A DNA stretch of 64,000 nucleotides. Source: Psychromonas sp. Urea-02u-13 (GTDB taxonomy: Bacteria; Pseudomonadota; Gammaproteobacteria; Enterobacterales; Psychromonadaceae). Below are positions 54,506 to 64,000 of the stretch, one piece after another (positions within the stretch are counted from its first letter, which is position 1; each line of letters begins with the position of its first letter). The notes under the pieces are model-generated. The model was not told where the DNA came from and did not search any database. It was given only the letters and a program-made list of their open reading frames with translations. A program made the translations under genes and the position numbers. The stretch covers positions 61,030-125,029 of the forward strand of contig NZ_PJBZ01000068.1 in assembly GCF_002835995.1 (NCBI RefSeq). Reading direction: 5' to 3'.

Positions 54506-54817
54506 ATGAATGTACAAGCAATTATAGAGAAAAAACTAGCAGAGCATATCGATTGTGCTTTTTTACTGGTTGAAAATGAGAGTTTTCGACATGCCGTACC
54601 CGCTAATTCAGAAACCCACTTTAAAGTGACAGTGGTCAGTGATGATTTTTCAGGAAAATTATTAATTGCCCGCCATCGTTTGATTAATGGTCTATTATCT
54701 GAACAATTAGCTGGGCCGGTGCATGCATTAGCAATGCATACATACACCACTGAACAGTGGGAAAAAAAGGGCAATGTAGCACCCACTTCAGCTGATTGTA
54801 TGGGGGGAGGAAAATAG
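54506..54817 (+). CDS. bolA: BolA family protein
   Basis: A 103-residue BolA-fold protein: ENESFRHAVPANSETHFKVTVVSDDFSGKLLIARHRLINGLL, with the conserved His and the Cys/His ligands that allow [2Fe-2S] sharing with monothiol glutaredoxin. BolA affects cell shape and iron-sulfur trafficking. The C-terminal part GPVHALAMHTYTTEQW is also standard. It lies upstream of nqrA, as in Vibrio, and is divergent from bpt. Confidence 0.92.
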   Translation: MNVQAIIEKKLAEHIDCAFLLVENESFRHAVPANSETHFKVTVVSDDFSGKLLIARHRLINGLLSEQLAGPVHALAMHTYTTEQWEKKGNVAPTSADCMGGGK

Positions 54818-54961
54818 TGACTGGAGTGAATGTTAAATAAAAACAGATTTTTATACATTTGTTTCACATAAAACTTTGAACTCAATAGTCCAACTCTACG
54901 CAATAGCGATGGCAATCCCCTTATAAATAATGGTAATATATGGCCGAATTTTTTAGTCTAC

Positions 54962-54994
54962 TTGTTAACCATTTGTTAACAACTATTTGTTAAC
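54962..54994. promoter_or_regulatory. three TTGTTAAC repeats upstream of nqrA
   Basis: TTGTTAAC appears at 54962, 54973 and 54987 (starts 11 and 14 apart). The last lies in the perfect palindrome TTTGTTAACAAA. They are 75-107 bases before the nqrA start, within the bolA-nqrA gap. Repeated palindromic boxes suggest a regulator acting on the nqr operon. No known consensus was matched. Confidence 0.4.
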
Positions 54995-55068
54995 AAACGA
55001 GTGACTTGTAATGTTTTTATGCCGAAAGGCATCTAACTCTTCTTCCCGTAAACATAGTGCAAGAGAAT

Positions 55069-56409
55069 ATGATTACTATAAAAAAAGGACTGGATCTCCC
55101 AATTAGCGGAGTGCCAGAGCAAGTGATTCAGAATGGTCCTGCCATTACTGAAGTAGCTATACTAGGCGAAGAATATGTTGGTATGCGTCCGTCTATGGCT
55201 GTTAAAGCCGGTGACACTGTAAAGAAAGGCCAGATTCTTTTTTCTGATAAAAAGAATCCAGGCGTTAACTTTACCGCTCCAGCATCTGGTGTAGTTAAAG
55301 AGATTAATCGTGGTGCCAAACGTGTATTGCAATCAGTTGTTATTTCAGTTGAAGGTCAAGAGTCAATCTCTTTCCCTAAATTTGAAAGTGCACAGTTAGC
55401 AAAATTAGAACGCGCAACGATCGTTGAGAACTTAGTTGAATCTGGTGCTTGGACTGCGCTTCGTACACGTCCATTTAGCAAAGTACCGGCAATTGATGCA
55501 GCACCTGCGTCAATTTTTGTAACAGCAATGGATACTAATCCTTTAGCTGCTGACGCTGAGTTAATCATCAATGAAAACCAACAAGCATTTATCGATGGAT
55601 TAGCTGTGTTATCACAGTTAACAAGCGGTAGAGTGTACGTTTGTAAAGGCGTGGGTACATTACCTACATCAGACGTAAGCACTGTTGAAGAGAAGCTATT
55701 CTCTGGTGTTCACCCTGCAGGTCTTGCGGGTACACACATTCATTTCATTGACCCTGTTTCCCTTGCTAAACAAGTTTGGTCTATCAATTACCAAGACGTA
55801 ATTGCATTTGGTCAACTGTTTGTAACGGGTGAGCTTTATGTTAATAAAGTTATCTCGCTAGCTGGTCCTGGCATCACTAAACCACGTTTATTACGTACCG
55901 TCATTGGTGCATCAATTGCACAATTAACAGCAGATGAGTTAGTGGCTGGTGATGTACGTATTATTTCTGGTTCAGTATTGTGCGGTGTAACAGCTTATGG
56001 CGCAGTTGCTTATCTTGGTCGTTACCATAATCAAATCTCTGCGTTGCTTGAAGGCTACGAGAAAGAGTTATTTGGTTGGGGATCTCCGGGTGTAAATAAA
56101 CACTCTGTTGCACGCGTATTCCTTTCAGCACTAAATAAAGCGAAACGTTTTGCATTTACGACCACCACGGGTGGTAGTAATCGTGCGATGGTGCCAATTG
56201 GTCAATATGAGCGCATTATGCCGCTTGATATTCTTCCAACTGTATTATTACGTGACTTAATTGTTGGTGATAGTGATGGCGCGCAAACATTAGGCTGTTT
56301 AGAGTTAGACGAAGAAGATTTAGCATTATGTACTTATGTTTGCCCAGGCAAATATGACTATGCTTCAATCTTACGTGACAACCTAAGTAAAATTGAGAAG
56401 GAAGGCTAA
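55069..56409 (+). CDS. nqrA: Na+-translocating NADH:quinone reductase subunit A
   Basis: The 446-residue peripheral subunit of Na+-NQR, which pumps sodium while passing electrons from NADH to ubiquinone. The start [14 protein letters not shown], then [17 protein letters not shown] and [18 protein letters not shown] are near-invariant. I chose ATG at 55069 with AAGAGAA upstream over the GTG at 55057. It has no membrane helices and binds quinone next to NqrB. It heads the nqrABCDEF-apbE-nqrM operon. Confidence 0.97.
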   Translation: MITIKKGLDLPISGVPEQVIQNGPAITEVAILGEEYVGMRPSMAVKAGDTVKKGQILFSDKKNPGVNFTAPASGVVKEINRGAKRVLQSVVISVEGQESISFPKFESAQLAKLERATIVENLVESGAWTALRTRPFSKVPAIDAAPASIFVTAMDTNPLAADAELIINENQQAFIDGLAVLSQLTSGRVYVCKGVGTLPTSDVSTVEEKLFSGVHPAGLAGTHIHFIDPVSLAKQVWSINYQDVIAFGQLFVTGELYVNKVISLAGPGITKPRLLRTVIGASIAQLTADELVAGDVRIISGSVLCGVTAYGAVAYLGRYHNQISALLEGYEKELFGWGSPGVNKHSVARVFLSALNKAKRFAFTTTTGGSNRAMVPIGQYERIMPLDILPTVLLRDLIVGDSDGAQTLGCLELDEEDLALCTYVCPGKYDYASILRDNLSKIEKEG

Positions 56410-56411
56410 CC

Positions 56412-57617
56412 ATGGGTCTTAAACATATAATTGAGAAAATGGAGCCGCATTTCGAAGCAGGAGGACGCCATCAAAAATGGTATGCCCTGTATGAAGCAGC
56501 TGCCACTTTCTTCTACACACCGGGTTATGTAACCAAAGGCCTCACGCACGTTCGTGATAACCTTGATTTAAAACGAATGATGATTTTCGTTTGGTTAGCA
56601 ACATTCCCAGCAATGTTTTACGGTATGTACAATACCGGTATTCAAGCAAACGAAGCTATCGTTGGTGGCTATGCTGCCCTTGATGATTGGCGTGTTGCGA
56701 TATTAAATCTGTTAGGCGTTACCATGGGTAATGGTGCTAGCTTATTTGATAACTTCCTGTTTGGTGCGATGTATTTCCTACCTATCTATGCGGTTACCTT
56801 TATTGTTGGTGGCTTCTGGGAAGTATTGTTCGCAAGTGTACGTAAACATGAAGTAAACGAAGGTTTCTTTGTTTCTTCTGTGTTGTTTGCATTGATCGTT
56901 CCTGCAAGTATCCCACTTTGGCAAGTTGCTTTAGGTATTACCTTTGGTGTTGTTGTTGCTAAAGAGATATTTGGTGGTACAGGTCGTAACTTCTTAAATC
57001 CTGCATTAGCGGGCCGTGCTTTCTTATTCTTTGCATACCCAACTGACATCTCTGGTGATGCAGTTTGGACAGCAGTAGATGGTTTCTCTGGTGCAACATC
57101 ACTTAGCGTGATGGCACAAGGTGGCTTAGAAGCGGTTCAAAGTAACCTATCGTGGATGGATGCCTTCCTAGGTAACATGCAAGGTAGTATTGGTGAAGTC
57201 TCAACACTGGCTATCCTCATTGGTGGTGCATTTATTGTTATCACTGGCATTGCATCTTGGCGCATTATTGCCGGTGTAATGATTGGTATGATTGCCACTG
57301 CTTGTCTATTTAACTTCATTGGTAGTGATACTAATCACATGTTCCAGTTACCTTGGTACTGGCATTTAGTGATGGGTGGTTTTGCTTTTGGTATGGTATT
57401 TATGGCAACAGACCCGGTATCTGCATCATTTACTAATAAAGGTAAATGGGGCTACGGTATTTTAATTGGTTTGATGGTTGTATTAATTCGTGTAGTTAAC
57501 CCTGCTTTCCCTGAAGGTATGATGCTAGCTATCTTATTTGCTAACTTGTTTGCACCACTATTCGACTATTTTGTTGTGCAAGGAAATATCAAACGGAGGA
57601 TGACACGTAATGTCTAA
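56412..57617 (+). CDS. nqrB: Na+-translocating NADH:quinone reductase subunit B
   Basis: A 401-residue polytopic subunit that forms part of the sodium channel. FMN is attached covalently at the Thr of [10 protein letters not shown], here Thr229 (ApbE does the transfer). The blocks [18 protein letters not shown] and [16 protein letters not shown] are conserved. It starts two bases after nqrA and overlaps nqrC by eight. Confidence 0.97.
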   Translation: MGLKHIIEKMEPHFEAGGRHQKWYALYEAAATFFYTPGYVTKGLTHVRDNLDLKRMMIFVWLATFPAMFYGMYNTGIQANEAIVGGYAALDDWRVAILNLLGVTMGNGASLFDNFLFGAMYFLPIYAVTFIVGGFWEVLFASVRKHEVNEGFFVSSVLFALIVPASIPLWQVALGITFGVVVAKEIFGGTGRNFLNPALAGRAFLFFAYPTDISGDAVWTAVDGFSGATSLSVMAQGGLEAVQSNLSWMDAFLGNMQGSIGEVSTLAILIGGAFIVITGIASWRIIAGVMIGMIATACLFNFIGSDTNHMFQLPWYWHLVMGGFAFGMVFMATDPVSASFTNKGKWGYGILIGLMVVLIRVVNPAFPEGMMLAILFANLFAPLFDYFVVQGNIKRRMTRNV

Positions 57618-58377
57618 TAAACAGGAAACATTCGGCAAAACGATACTTGTTGTACTGGCTGTTTGTCTAGTATGTTCAATTATTGTTGCTGGCGCGGCCG
57701 TTGGTTTACGCCCGCTACAGATAGAAAATAAAAAAATTGATAAGCAAAAAAATATTCTTGCTGTTGCTGGTCTTGATAAATCAGTTGAAGATGCGTTTAA
57801 ATCTAATATTGAAACTAAATTAGTGGATTTAAATACAGGTGAATTCGTTGCTGATGATGAAAGTTATGATCAACGTACTGCTGCAAAAGATCCTGCAAAA
57901 AGCATTAAGCTAACTGCAGAGCAGAATGTTGCAAAAATTGGCCGTCGTGCAAATTTAGCAACGGTTTACTTAGTATCTGATGATAACGGTCAACTACAAC
58001 GCATTATCTTGCCAGTTCATGGCGCTGGTTTATGGTCAACAATGTACGCATTTGTTGCTATCAAACCCGATGGTAATACGATTGACGCAATTACTTATTA
58101 TGACCAAGGTGAAACGCCTGGGTTAGGTGGTGAAGTGCAGAATCCTCGTTGGCGTGGTCTGTTTGTTGGTAAAGAGTTGTTTGATGAAAATGGCTTACCA
58201 GCAATTAAGATTACTAAAGGTCAAGCACCTGCTGGCTCTAAACATGAAATTGATGGTCTATCTGGCGCAACACTGACTAGTGTTGGTGTTGAACATACCT
58301 TTACTTTCTGGTTAGGCGAGTACGGCTTTGGTCCATTCCTTACTAAAGTTCGTGAAGGAGCACTAAACAATGGCTAA
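57610..58377 (+). CDS. nqrC: Na+-translocating NADH:quinone reductase subunit C
   Basis: A 255-residue subunit with one N-terminal membrane helix (about residues 11-31) and a periplasmic FMN domain. The flavinylation motif [10 protein letters not shown] gives Thr221 as the FMN site. [10 protein letters not shown] and the [13 protein letters not shown] block are conserved. The domain accepts electrons before NqrB. It overlaps nqrB and nqrD by eight bases each. Confidence 0.97.
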   Translation: MSNKQETFGKTILVVLAVCLVCSIIVAGAAVGLRPLQIENKKIDKQKNILAVAGLDKSVEDAFKSNIETKLVDLNTGEFVADDESYDQRTAAKDPAKSIKLTAEQNVAKIGRRANLATVYLVSDDNGQLQRIILPVHGAGLWSTMYAFVAIKPDGNTIDAITYYDQGETPGLGGEVQNPRWRGLFVGKELFDENGLPAIKITKGQAPAGSKHEIDGLSGATLTSVGVEHTFTFWLGEYGFGPFLTKVREGALNNG

Positions 58378-59002
58378 ATCTAGTGAATTAAGAGAGGTTT
58401 TAACCTCTCCTGTTGTTAACAATAACCCGATTGCATTGCAAATTCTGGGTGTTTGTTCGGCACTTGCAGTAACAACAACATTAGAAACTGCTGTTGTAAT
58501 GACATTGGCTGTTCTATTTGTTACCGCATTTTCTAACTTGTTTATCTCAATGATCCGTAACTACATTCCAAATAGTGTACGTATCATTGTGCAAATGGCG
58601 ATTATTGCTTCATTAGTAATTGTTGTTGACCAAGTAATGAAAGCTTACGCATTTGGTTTGTCAAAGCAGCTATCTGTTTATGTTGGTCTTATCATTACAA
58701 ACTGTATTGTAATGGGACGAGCAGAAGCATTTGCGATGAAAAACAAACCCTTCCCAAGCTTCATGGATGGTATCGGTAACGGTTTAGGTTACGGTTTCAT
58801 TCTTGTTTTAGTAGGCGGGTTCCGTGAGTTATTTGGCGCTGGTGCTTTATTTGGTATTGAAATTCTACCATTAACATCTAATGGCGGTTGGTACCAAAGT
58901 AATGGTTTATTACTACTTCCTCCAAGTGCGTTCTTTATCATCGGTGGTATTATCTGGGCAATTCGTGTTGCAAAACCAGATCAAGTCGAGCCCAAGGAGT
59001 AG
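58370..59002 (+). CDS. nqrD: Na+-translocating NADH:quinone reductase subunit D
   Basis: A 210-residue membrane subunit with about six helices, including [15 protein letters not shown], in which the conserved Cys takes part in the intramembrane Fe-S/iron centre shared with Nqr[18 protein letters not shown] is typical. It is related to NqrE and to Rnf subunits. Five bases separate it from nqrE. Confidence 0.96.
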   Translation: MAKSSELREVLTSPVVNNNPIALQILGVCSALAVTTTLETAVVMTLAVLFVTAFSNLFISMIRNYIPNSVRIIVQMAIIASLVIVVDQVMKAYAFGLSKQLSVYVGLIITNCIVMGRAEAFAMKNKPFPSFMDGIGNGLGYGFILVLVGGFRELFGAGALFGIEILPLTSNGGWYQSNGLLLLPPSAFFIIGGIIWAIRVAKPDQVEPKE

Positions 59003-59007
59003 TTTGA

Positions 59008-59616
59008 ATGGAACATTATCTTAGTTTATTTATCCGTTCTATTTTCATTGAAAATATGGCGTTAGCTTTCTTCTTAGGCATGTGTACATTTCTTGCTGTA
59101 TCGAAAAAAGTTAAAACATCAATGGGTTTGGGTGTTGCGGTTATTGTTGTACTGGGTATCTCAGTACCGGTTAACCAAATCATCTACTTCAATCTTTTAG
59201 CGCCTGGCGCATTAGATTGGGCAGGCTTTCCACAAGCTGACCTTAGCTTTCTTGGCTTTATCACTTTTATCGGTGTTATCGCTGCGTTAGTACAAATTTT
59301 GGAAATGGTATTAGATAAATACTTTCCTGCTTTGTACCAAGCTCTAGGGATCTTCCTACCGCTTATTACGGTTAACTGTGCCATCTTCGGTGGTGTATCG
59401 TTTATGGTTCAACGTGAGTACAACTTACTTGAGTCAGCGGTTTACGGTATTGGTAGTGGTGTTGGTTGGACATTAGCAATTGTTGCATTAGCGGGTATCC
59501 GTGAAAAAATGAAATACTCAGACGTGCCAGATGGTTTACGTGGTTTAGGTATTACATTTGTAACAGCAGGCTTAATGGCATTAGGTTTCATGTCATTCTC
59601 AGGTATCCAACTATAA
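59008..59616 (+). CDS. nqrE: Na+-translocating NADH:quinone reductase subunit E
   Basis: A 202-residue membrane subunit with six helices. [36 protein letters not shown] and [23 protein letters not shown] are its signatures; the Cys residues help bind the intramembrane iron centre with NqrD. Unlike the other gaps of this operon, 207 bases follow before nqrF. Confidence 0.96.
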   Translation: MEHYLSLFIRSIFIENMALAFFLGMCTFLAVSKKVKTSMGLGVAVIVVLGISVPVNQIIYFNLLAPGALDWAGFPQADLSFLGFITFIGVIAALVQILEMVLDKYFPALYQALGIFLPLITVNCAIFGGVSFMVQREYNLLESAVYGIGSGVGWTLAIVALAGIREKMKYSDVPDGLRGLGITFVTAGLMALGFMSFSGIQL

Positions 59617-59699
59617 CAATTTAGGCTGTTTTTCAGCTCTAAAAAGTGCTTAGTAAGATGTTTTAGCTTAGGAATCGTTACAAAATAACTTGCTCTAAA

Positions 59700-59742
59700 T
59701 TGTTTTCAAAAAACCTCAACCGACTGGTTGTTTTGAAAACAA
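59700..59742 (+). promoter_or_regulatory. long stem-loop in the nqrE-nqrF gap
   Basis: TTGTTTTCAAAA (59700-59711) pairs with TTTTGAAAACAA (59731-59742), and inside CAACC-GACT-GGTTG makes a further 5-bp stem, with a 5-base bulge on one side. Seventeen base pairs in all. No T run follows, so it is unlikely to be a plain terminator. It may stabilise the upstream mRNA or be an RNase processing site. Confidence 0.55.
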
Positions 59743-59782
59743 AAGAACAAGTAATTTTGAAGCCGATCCTTAATTGAATTTC

Positions 59783-59801
59783 GGAGGTGTTTTTCACCTC
59801 C
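59783..59801 (+). promoter_or_regulatory. GC-rich hairpin before nqrF
   Basis: GGAGGTG-TTTTT-CACCTCC is a perfect 7-bp stem, ending 22 bases before the nqrF ATG. Its left arm GGAGGTG resembles a ribosome site and would be hidden in the folded state, while CAAGGAAAAAG closer to the ATG stays free. No T run follows. Confidence 0.5.
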
Positions 59802-59823
59802 CCAAACAAGGAAAAAGTCGAAG

Positions 59824-61056
59824 ATGGACAATAATATTGAAATCTTTCTCGGCGTTGCCATGTTTACGATTGTTGTTTTAGCCTTAGTCGTTATTATTTT
59901 GGCAGCAAAAGCAAAATTAGTAAGCTCGGGTGACATTACAATTGCCGTTAATGGTGATGCAGAGAAAAGCATTACAACACAAGCCGGTGGTAAACTACTG
60001 GGTGCATTAGCAAATTCGGGTATTTTTGTATCTTCAGCCTGTGGTGGTGGTGGTACATGTGGTCAGTGTCGTGTAAAAATTAATGACGGCGGTGGTGATA
60101 TTCTACCGACTGAACTTGACCATATTAGTAAAAAAGAAGCAAAACTAGGCGAGCGTTTAGCCTGTCAAGTTAGTGTTAAAGAAGACATGAACATTGAGCT
60201 TCCTGAAGAGATCTTTGGGGTTAAAAAATGGGAATGTGAAGTTATCTCTAATGGTAATGAAGCAACCTTTATTAAAGAGCTTAAATTACAAATTCCTGAT
60301 GGCGAATCTGTCCCGTTTAAAGCCGGTGGTTACATTCAGATTGAAGCGCCTGCGCATCATATCAAATACAAAGATTTTGATATTGAAGAGCAGTACCGTG
60401 GCGATTGGGAACATTTCAAATTTTTCGACTTAGAATCTAAAGTTGATGATGAAACGATCCGTGCTTACTCAATGGCTAACTACCCGGGTGAAGAGGGTAT
60501 TATCATGCTGAACGTGCGTATCGCTACGCCACCGCCACGTGATCTATCTATGCCATGTGGTAAAATGTCATCGTACATCTTCAGCCTTAAAGCTGGCGAC
60601 AAAGTTACTATTTCTGGTCCATTTGGTGAGTTTTTTGCTAAAGAGTCTGAAAATGAAATGGTATTTGTTGGTGGTGGTGCTGGTATGGCGCCAATGCGTT
60701 CTCATATCTTTGATCAGTTCCGTCGCTTGCATACTACTCGTAAAGTTAGTTTCTGGTACGGTGCGCGTTCTAAGCGTGAAATGTTCTATGTTGAAGATTT
60801 TGATTCGATTGCTAAAGAGAATGAAAACTTCGAATGGCATGTTGCATTAAGTGATCCTCAAGCAGAAGATAACTGGGAAGGTTACACTGGCTTTATCCAT
60901 AATGTATTGCTAGAAAACTACCTTAAAAATCATGATGCACCAGAAGATTGTGAGTTCTACATGTGTGGTCCTCCTGTGATGAACTCTGCGGTTATCTCAA
61001 TGCTTAAAGAATTAGGCGTTGAAGATGAAAACATCATGCTTGATGACTTTGGCTAA
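59824..61056 (+). CDS. nqrF: Na+-translocating NADH:quinone reductase subunit F
   Basis: A 410-residue NADH-oxidising subunit. One membrane helix (about residues 5-27) is followed by a plant-type [2Fe-2S] domain with Cys73, Cys79, Cys82 and Cys114 ([13 protein letters not shown], then LACQV). Next comes an FAD-binding region with [13 protein letters not shown] and a C-terminal NADH domain ([29 protein letters not shown]). Electrons enter Na+-NQR here. It is preceded by a structured 207-base gap. Confidence 0.97.
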   Translation: MDNNIEIFLGVAMFTIVVLALVVIILAAKAKLVSSGDITIAVNGDAEKSITTQAGGKLLGALANSGIFVSSACGGGGTCGQCRVKINDGGGDILPTELDHISKKEAKLGERLACQVSVKEDMNIELPEEIFGVKKWECEVISNGNEATFIKELKLQIPDGESVPFKAGGYIQIEAPAHHIKYKDFDIEEQYRGDWEHFKFFDLESKVDDETIRAYSMANYPGEEGIIMLNVRIATPPPRDLSMPCGKMSSYIFSLKAGDKVTISGPFGEFFAKESENEMVFVGGGAGMAPMRSHIFDQFRRLHTTRKVSFWYGARSKREMFYVEDFDSIAKENENFEWHVALSDPQAEDNWEGYTGFIHNVLLENYLKNHDAPEDCEFYMCGPPVMNSAVISMLKELGVEDENIMLDDFG

Positions 61057-61074
61057 ATAAGTGATTAATCATTA

Positions 61075-62112
61075 ATGAGAAATCAGATAACTAAATGGCT
61101 AGCCTTAATCGGGCTGGCCTTTTTTATTTCCTCTTGTAGCGAGCCAGTGCCTAAATCGAAATTAGTGATGGTGCAAGGTAAAACGATGGGCACCTATTAT
61201 CAGGTGACTATGGTACTTCGTGAAGCACAACTGAGTAAGCCCGATTACACGCTTAGCGCGATGCAAATTGAAATAGATAAGAAACTTGAGCTAGTGAATG
61301 ATCAGATGTCAACATACCGACCTGATTCTGAGCTTTCATATTTTAACCAAGCCAAAACATCTTTTACTGTTTCACCTGCCACGGCCTATGTTGTTAAATC
61401 ATCATTAGCGTTGTTTGAACAGTCTGAAGGTGCATTTGACGTCACCGTTGGACCCCTTGTTAATTTGTGGGGATTTGGACCCGATAAGAGACCTAACAAA
61501 GTCCCTTCTGATGAGATTATTGCATCACAGCAAAAAAGAGTCGGCAGTCAGTATCTGAGTATTGAAGGTAATACGCTGTTTAAATCTATTCCTGATCTTT
61601 ATGTCGATTTATCATCTATCGCAAAAGGTTACGGTGTTGATGTTATTGCTGAATACTTACAAAATATCGGTATCAATGACTATTTAGTTGATATTGGTGG
61701 TGAGTTACGCGCAAAAGGCGTTAAACCTGCTGATAAACAATGGACACTTGCTATTGAAAGACCGGTAGCAGGGCAAAACGTACAACGTCTTATCCAGATT
61801 GGTGATAATGCAATTGCCACCTCAGGCGATTATCGTAACTATTATGAATTTGATGGTATTCGTTACTCGCATACTATCGATCCTAAAACGGGTAAACCGA
61901 TCAAGCATAAATTAGTTTCGGTGACGGTTATTCATGCAAGTAGTATGATGGCAGATGGTTTAGCGACGGTTATTACTGTATTGGGGCCTGAAGCGGGTTT
62001 TGAGTTTGCACAAAAACATAATCTAGCCGTATTTTTATTGGTTAAACAAGGTGAGGGCTTTATTGAGCATTTCACTGCTGCGTTTAAACCTTACCTATTT
62101 GAGGAGAAATAA
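61075..62112 (+). CDS. apbE: FAD:protein FMN transferase ApbE
   Basis: A 345-residue periplasmic lipoprotein with lipid Cys21 (FFISSCSEP). It transfers FMN from FAD to Thr residues of NqrB and NqrC. VQGKTMGTYYQVTM, DVTVGPLVNLWGFGPDKR, VDLSSIAKGYGVDVIAEYL and the metal/FAD-binding AIATSGDYRNYYEFDG are ApbE hallmarks. It is 18 bases after nqrF and overlaps nqrM by one base. Confidence 0.96.
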   Translation: MRNQITKWLALIGLAFFISSCSEPVPKSKLVMVQGKTMGTYYQVTMVLREAQLSKPDYTLSAMQIEIDKKLELVNDQMSTYRPDSELSYFNQAKTSFTVSPATAYVVKSSLALFEQSEGAFDVTVGPLVNLWGFGPDKRPNKVPSDEIIASQQKRVGSQYLSIEGNTLFKSIPDLYVDLSSIAKGYGVDVIAEYLQNIGINDYLVDIGGELRAKGVKPADKQWTLAIERPVAGQNVQRLIQIGDNAIATSGDYRNYYEFDGIRYSHTIDPKTGKPIKHKLVSVTVIHASSMMADGLATVITVLGPEAGFEFAQKHNLAVFLLVKQGEGFIEHFTAAFKPYLFEEK

Positions 62113-62336
62113 TGATCTACTTTATTGCTACTTTTGTGGTCTTTTTATTAGTGGTTGTCGCAATGGCGATCGGTTATATTTTTAATAAAAAAACCATCGG
62201 AGGAAGTTGTGGTGGCCTTGCTTCTGTAGGTATTGAAAAATCTTGTGACTGTGATGATCCTTGTGAAAATCGAATCAAGAAAAATGCAGAAGCAGATCGA
62301 GTTAAAAAGCTTGAAAAAGAACATCGTATTTTATAG
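62112..62336 (+). CDS. nqrM: Na+-NQR maturation protein NqrM
   Basis: A 74-residue membrane protein: one helix (about residues 4-24), then IGGSCGGLASVGIEKSCDCDDPC with four Cys, the NqrM (DUF539) signature. It is needed to place the iron centre formed by NqrD/NqrE Cys residues. The ATG overlaps the apbE stop (TAATG). It ends the operon. Confidence 0.95.
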   Translation: MIYFIATFVVFLLVVVAMAIGYIFNKKTIGGSCGGLASVGIEKSCDCDDPCENRIKKNAEADRVKKLEKEHRIL

Positions 62337-62413
62337 TTAACAGTTTATACAAATGCCTGCTATTATCATCTCAATAATGGGCTTTGTAACATCGATTTTT
62401 AATCGCACCTATT

Positions 62414-62441
62414 AATCCTTTCATTGAAAAGGATTTTTTTT
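62414..62441 (+). terminator. intrinsic terminator after nqrM
   Basis: AATCCTTT-CATTG-AAAAGGATT followed by seven further T. The stem is about 8-9 bp. It ends the nqr operon; the rest of 62337-62523 shows only the promoter region of the next gene. Confidence 0.85.
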
Positions 62442-62523
62442 GCTTGAAAAACGATCAATGCTTTACTGTCACCCTGCAATTTACGACTAAATTGCTACTA
62501 AATTATACTGTTAGGATAAAATA

Positions 62524-64000
62524 TTGCATCCATTTCAAACTCTACTGATTAGTCTCTGTTTCTTTATTAGTAGTTCATTAAATGTATATGTTAACGCTCT
62601 AGATGATTGGCTAGAGCTTGAAAGCAACAGTCTGGCTCCGCATAAAAAGATCGCTATCAGTAACACTCTACTTAAACAAAATCAGTTAATAAATGATAAA
62701 GAGGGAGAATTATACGCTTATATTCAATTAGCGCTTTCATCTCAGTCATTAGAAAATTTCCAACAATCAAAGCAATACTTGATATTAGCAGAACAATTAA
62801 ACCAACAAGTTAACTCTACCACTGCGCGTATTAAAATTAATAATATCCAAGCCAGGGAGTTTTCTACGGAAGGAAAGATGAATGATGCTGTTGCGATAAT
62901 GGCATGGTCATTAGCTTTATCATCGACGATCGACGACGTATTACTGCAAGGGGATACGTTAATGCAATATGCTTATATTATGCAATTAGACTCTCAACAC
63001 GAGGTCGCCATTGAATCGTTGTATAAAGCGCAGCTGATTTTTGAGGAGCTTGAAGATAATAGTAAGGTGATGGCAGTGCAAAGTTACCTGGCTATGATTT
63101 ACGCGGATTTAAAAAACTATCCAAAAGCCATTGAGTATTATGCCCACGCGGTAAGCTTTGCAAAAAAATTACAAGACGATTTCAACTTATCTATTTTCTA
63201 TTATAACTTGGGAACCGCATATTCGAGTCTCAGTGATTGGCAGAAAAGCAGTGCTTATTTCTCGCAGGCAAGAGAGCTGAGCAGGGTATTAGATGACTCT
63301 GTAGGCATTGCGCTAGCGACAGCACGATTAGGCGGTATCATGGTAAAGAATCATCAATACCAAGATGCTTTGCCCTTGTTGCTTGAAGCAAACAATACAC
63401 TACAGGATGATGGAACGGTTTTAATGCGTACGCGTTTAAAATTGGATATTGCGCTGAGTTATGCAAAGCAGCAAAAAATGACATTAACTAAGTTTTTCTT
63501 GCAAGAGGCTGATACTTTAAGCAAGGACGAAAAAGTGAATCGATACCCTTATAAACTAATGGGGGATGTTCATAGAGAGCTCGGTAATTACAAGCGAGCG
63601 GCGACTATATACGAAGCGCATATTGTACGTCTTAACAAAGAGTTTAAGGCGAAAAGAGAGTCATCCTTACAGCGTTTAGAAGTGGCCTATGATGTTCAGT
63701 TTGAAAAGTCTCGCAATGAGCTCTTACGTAAAGAAAACTTGCTTAAAGAAGCCAAATTAACCCAATATAATCAGTATCGTCTCATTCTTGTGCTCGTTCT
63801 TGCCTTAGTCTTGCTGATACTAGGCGCCACTTTTAGACAAATAAAAATACAACGCAATCACAAGCAGAAATTTAAAGATCTCGCCTTTAAAGATGAATTG
63901 ACACAAATAGCGAACCGCCGTGGTATTTTAGCCTTTGCTAATGCCTGCCATCAACAACTTAAAATCAATAATAATTCGTTGATGATCGCCGTTATCGATT
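62524..64000 (+). CDS. TPR-repeat diguanylate cyclase (GGDEF), 5' part
   Basis: A frame with a TTG start at 62524 (AGGA eight bases upstream) runs open off the window, 492 residues so far. A signal peptide (LLISLCFFISSSLNVYVNA) precedes a long helical region with tetratricopeptide-like repeats (for example AVQSYLAMIYADLKNYPKAIEYY and NLGTAYSSLSDWQKSSAYF). Then follow a coiled coil, one membrane helix (LILVLVLALVLLILGATF) and the start of a GGDEF domain (FKDELTQIANRRGILAFA). The GGDEF motif itself lies past the window edge, so c-di-GMP synthesis is probable but unproven. A periplasmic TPR sensor would control it. Confidence 0.85.
   Translation, partial: MHPFQTLLISLCFFISSSLNVYVNALDDWLELESNSLAPHKKIAISNTLLKQNQLINDKEGELYAYIQLALSSQSLENFQQSKQYLILAEQLNQQVNSTTARIKINNIQAREFSTEGKMNDAVAIMAWSLALSSTIDDVLLQGDTLMQYAYIMQLDSQHEVAIESLYKAQLIFEELEDNSKVMAVQSYLAMIYADLKNYPKAIEYYAHAVSFAKKLQDDFNLSIFYYNLGTAYSSLSDWQKSSAYFSQARELSRVLDDSVGIALATARLGGIMVKNHQYQDALPLLLEANNTLQDDGTVLMRTRLKLDIALSYAKQQKMTLTKFFLQEADTLSKDEKVNRYPYKLMGDVHRELGNYKRAATIYEAHIVRLNKEFKAKRESSLQRLEVAYDVQFEKSRNELLRKENLLKEAKLTQYNQYRLILVLVLALVLLILGATFRQIKIQRNHKQKFKDLAFKDELTQIANRRGILAFANACHQQLKINNNSLMIAVID

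Overview
The window looks like chromosome of a marine gammaproteobacterium close to Psychromonas, within the Vibrio/Shewanella/Psychromonas part of the class. This is inferred from gene content and order: fur-fldA-ybfE-DUF2788-ybfF facing seqA-pgm, bolA beside nqrABCDEF-apbE-nqrM, the Vibrio-type motor genes flgT/flgO/flgP, and AT-rich DNA. No rRNA gene or other taxonomic marker is present, so the genus is a guess. One tRNA gene is present.

Layout. 0-4.1 kb: a TAXI-type TRAP transporter with the end of one solute receptor, a second complete receptor, and a fused membrane subunit behind a small attenuator-like hairpin. 4.1-9.2 kb: the leftward fur operon and divergent seqA-pgm. 9.2-14 kb: glycogen phosphorylase with an unusual Lys/Ala-rich N-terminus, a YfcZ-like protein and a DEAD-box helicase. 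14-18.5 kb: a gene split by a 295-bp inverted-repeat element, then a leftward run of small conserved proteins (CreA, DUF2310, DUF3301, DUF3549). 18.5-24.2 kb: yqcC-truC, an unknown anchored protein, the 5-oxoprolinase genes pxpA-B-C, a DUF4382 lipoprotein and a NIF3-like protein. 24.2-29.4 kb: an accessory patch with decayed repeats, a single 1427-residue NACHT-type NTPase ending in a nuclease-like domain, and tRNA-Arg(CCU). 29.4-49.1 kb: a polar-flagellum cluster (flgT, flgO-flgP, flgA-flgM-flgN, cheV-cheR, flgBCDE, flgFGHI, flgJK, flgL), interrupted between flgI and flgJ by a Na+/H+ antiporter gene set in a repeat array. 49.1-54.8 kb: rhombosortase, a DTW-domain protein, a possible flagellar protein, arfB, a ruined helicase gene, infA, bpt and bolA. 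55-62.4 kb: the Na+-translocating NADH:quinone reductase operon with apbE and nqrM. The window ends inside a TPR-GGDEF protein.

Flagellar control can be read directly from the DNA. Sigma-54 type -24/-12 elements precede flgT, flgB, flgF, flgJ and flgL. Sigma-28 type elements with exact 11-bp spacing precede flgO and flgM. This matches the known class III/IV hierarchy of polar flagella. Na+-NQR and the antiporter point to sodium-based energetics, which would suit a Na+-driven polar motor, although no stator genes are in view.

The strongest candidate for an undescribed system is the stand-alone NACHT-(helical repeat)-PD-(D/E)XK gene at 24.9-29.1 kb. It sits next to a tRNA gene, uses codons unlike its neighbours, and is flanked by mobile-element debris. 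An anti-phage role is inference from architecture and setting.
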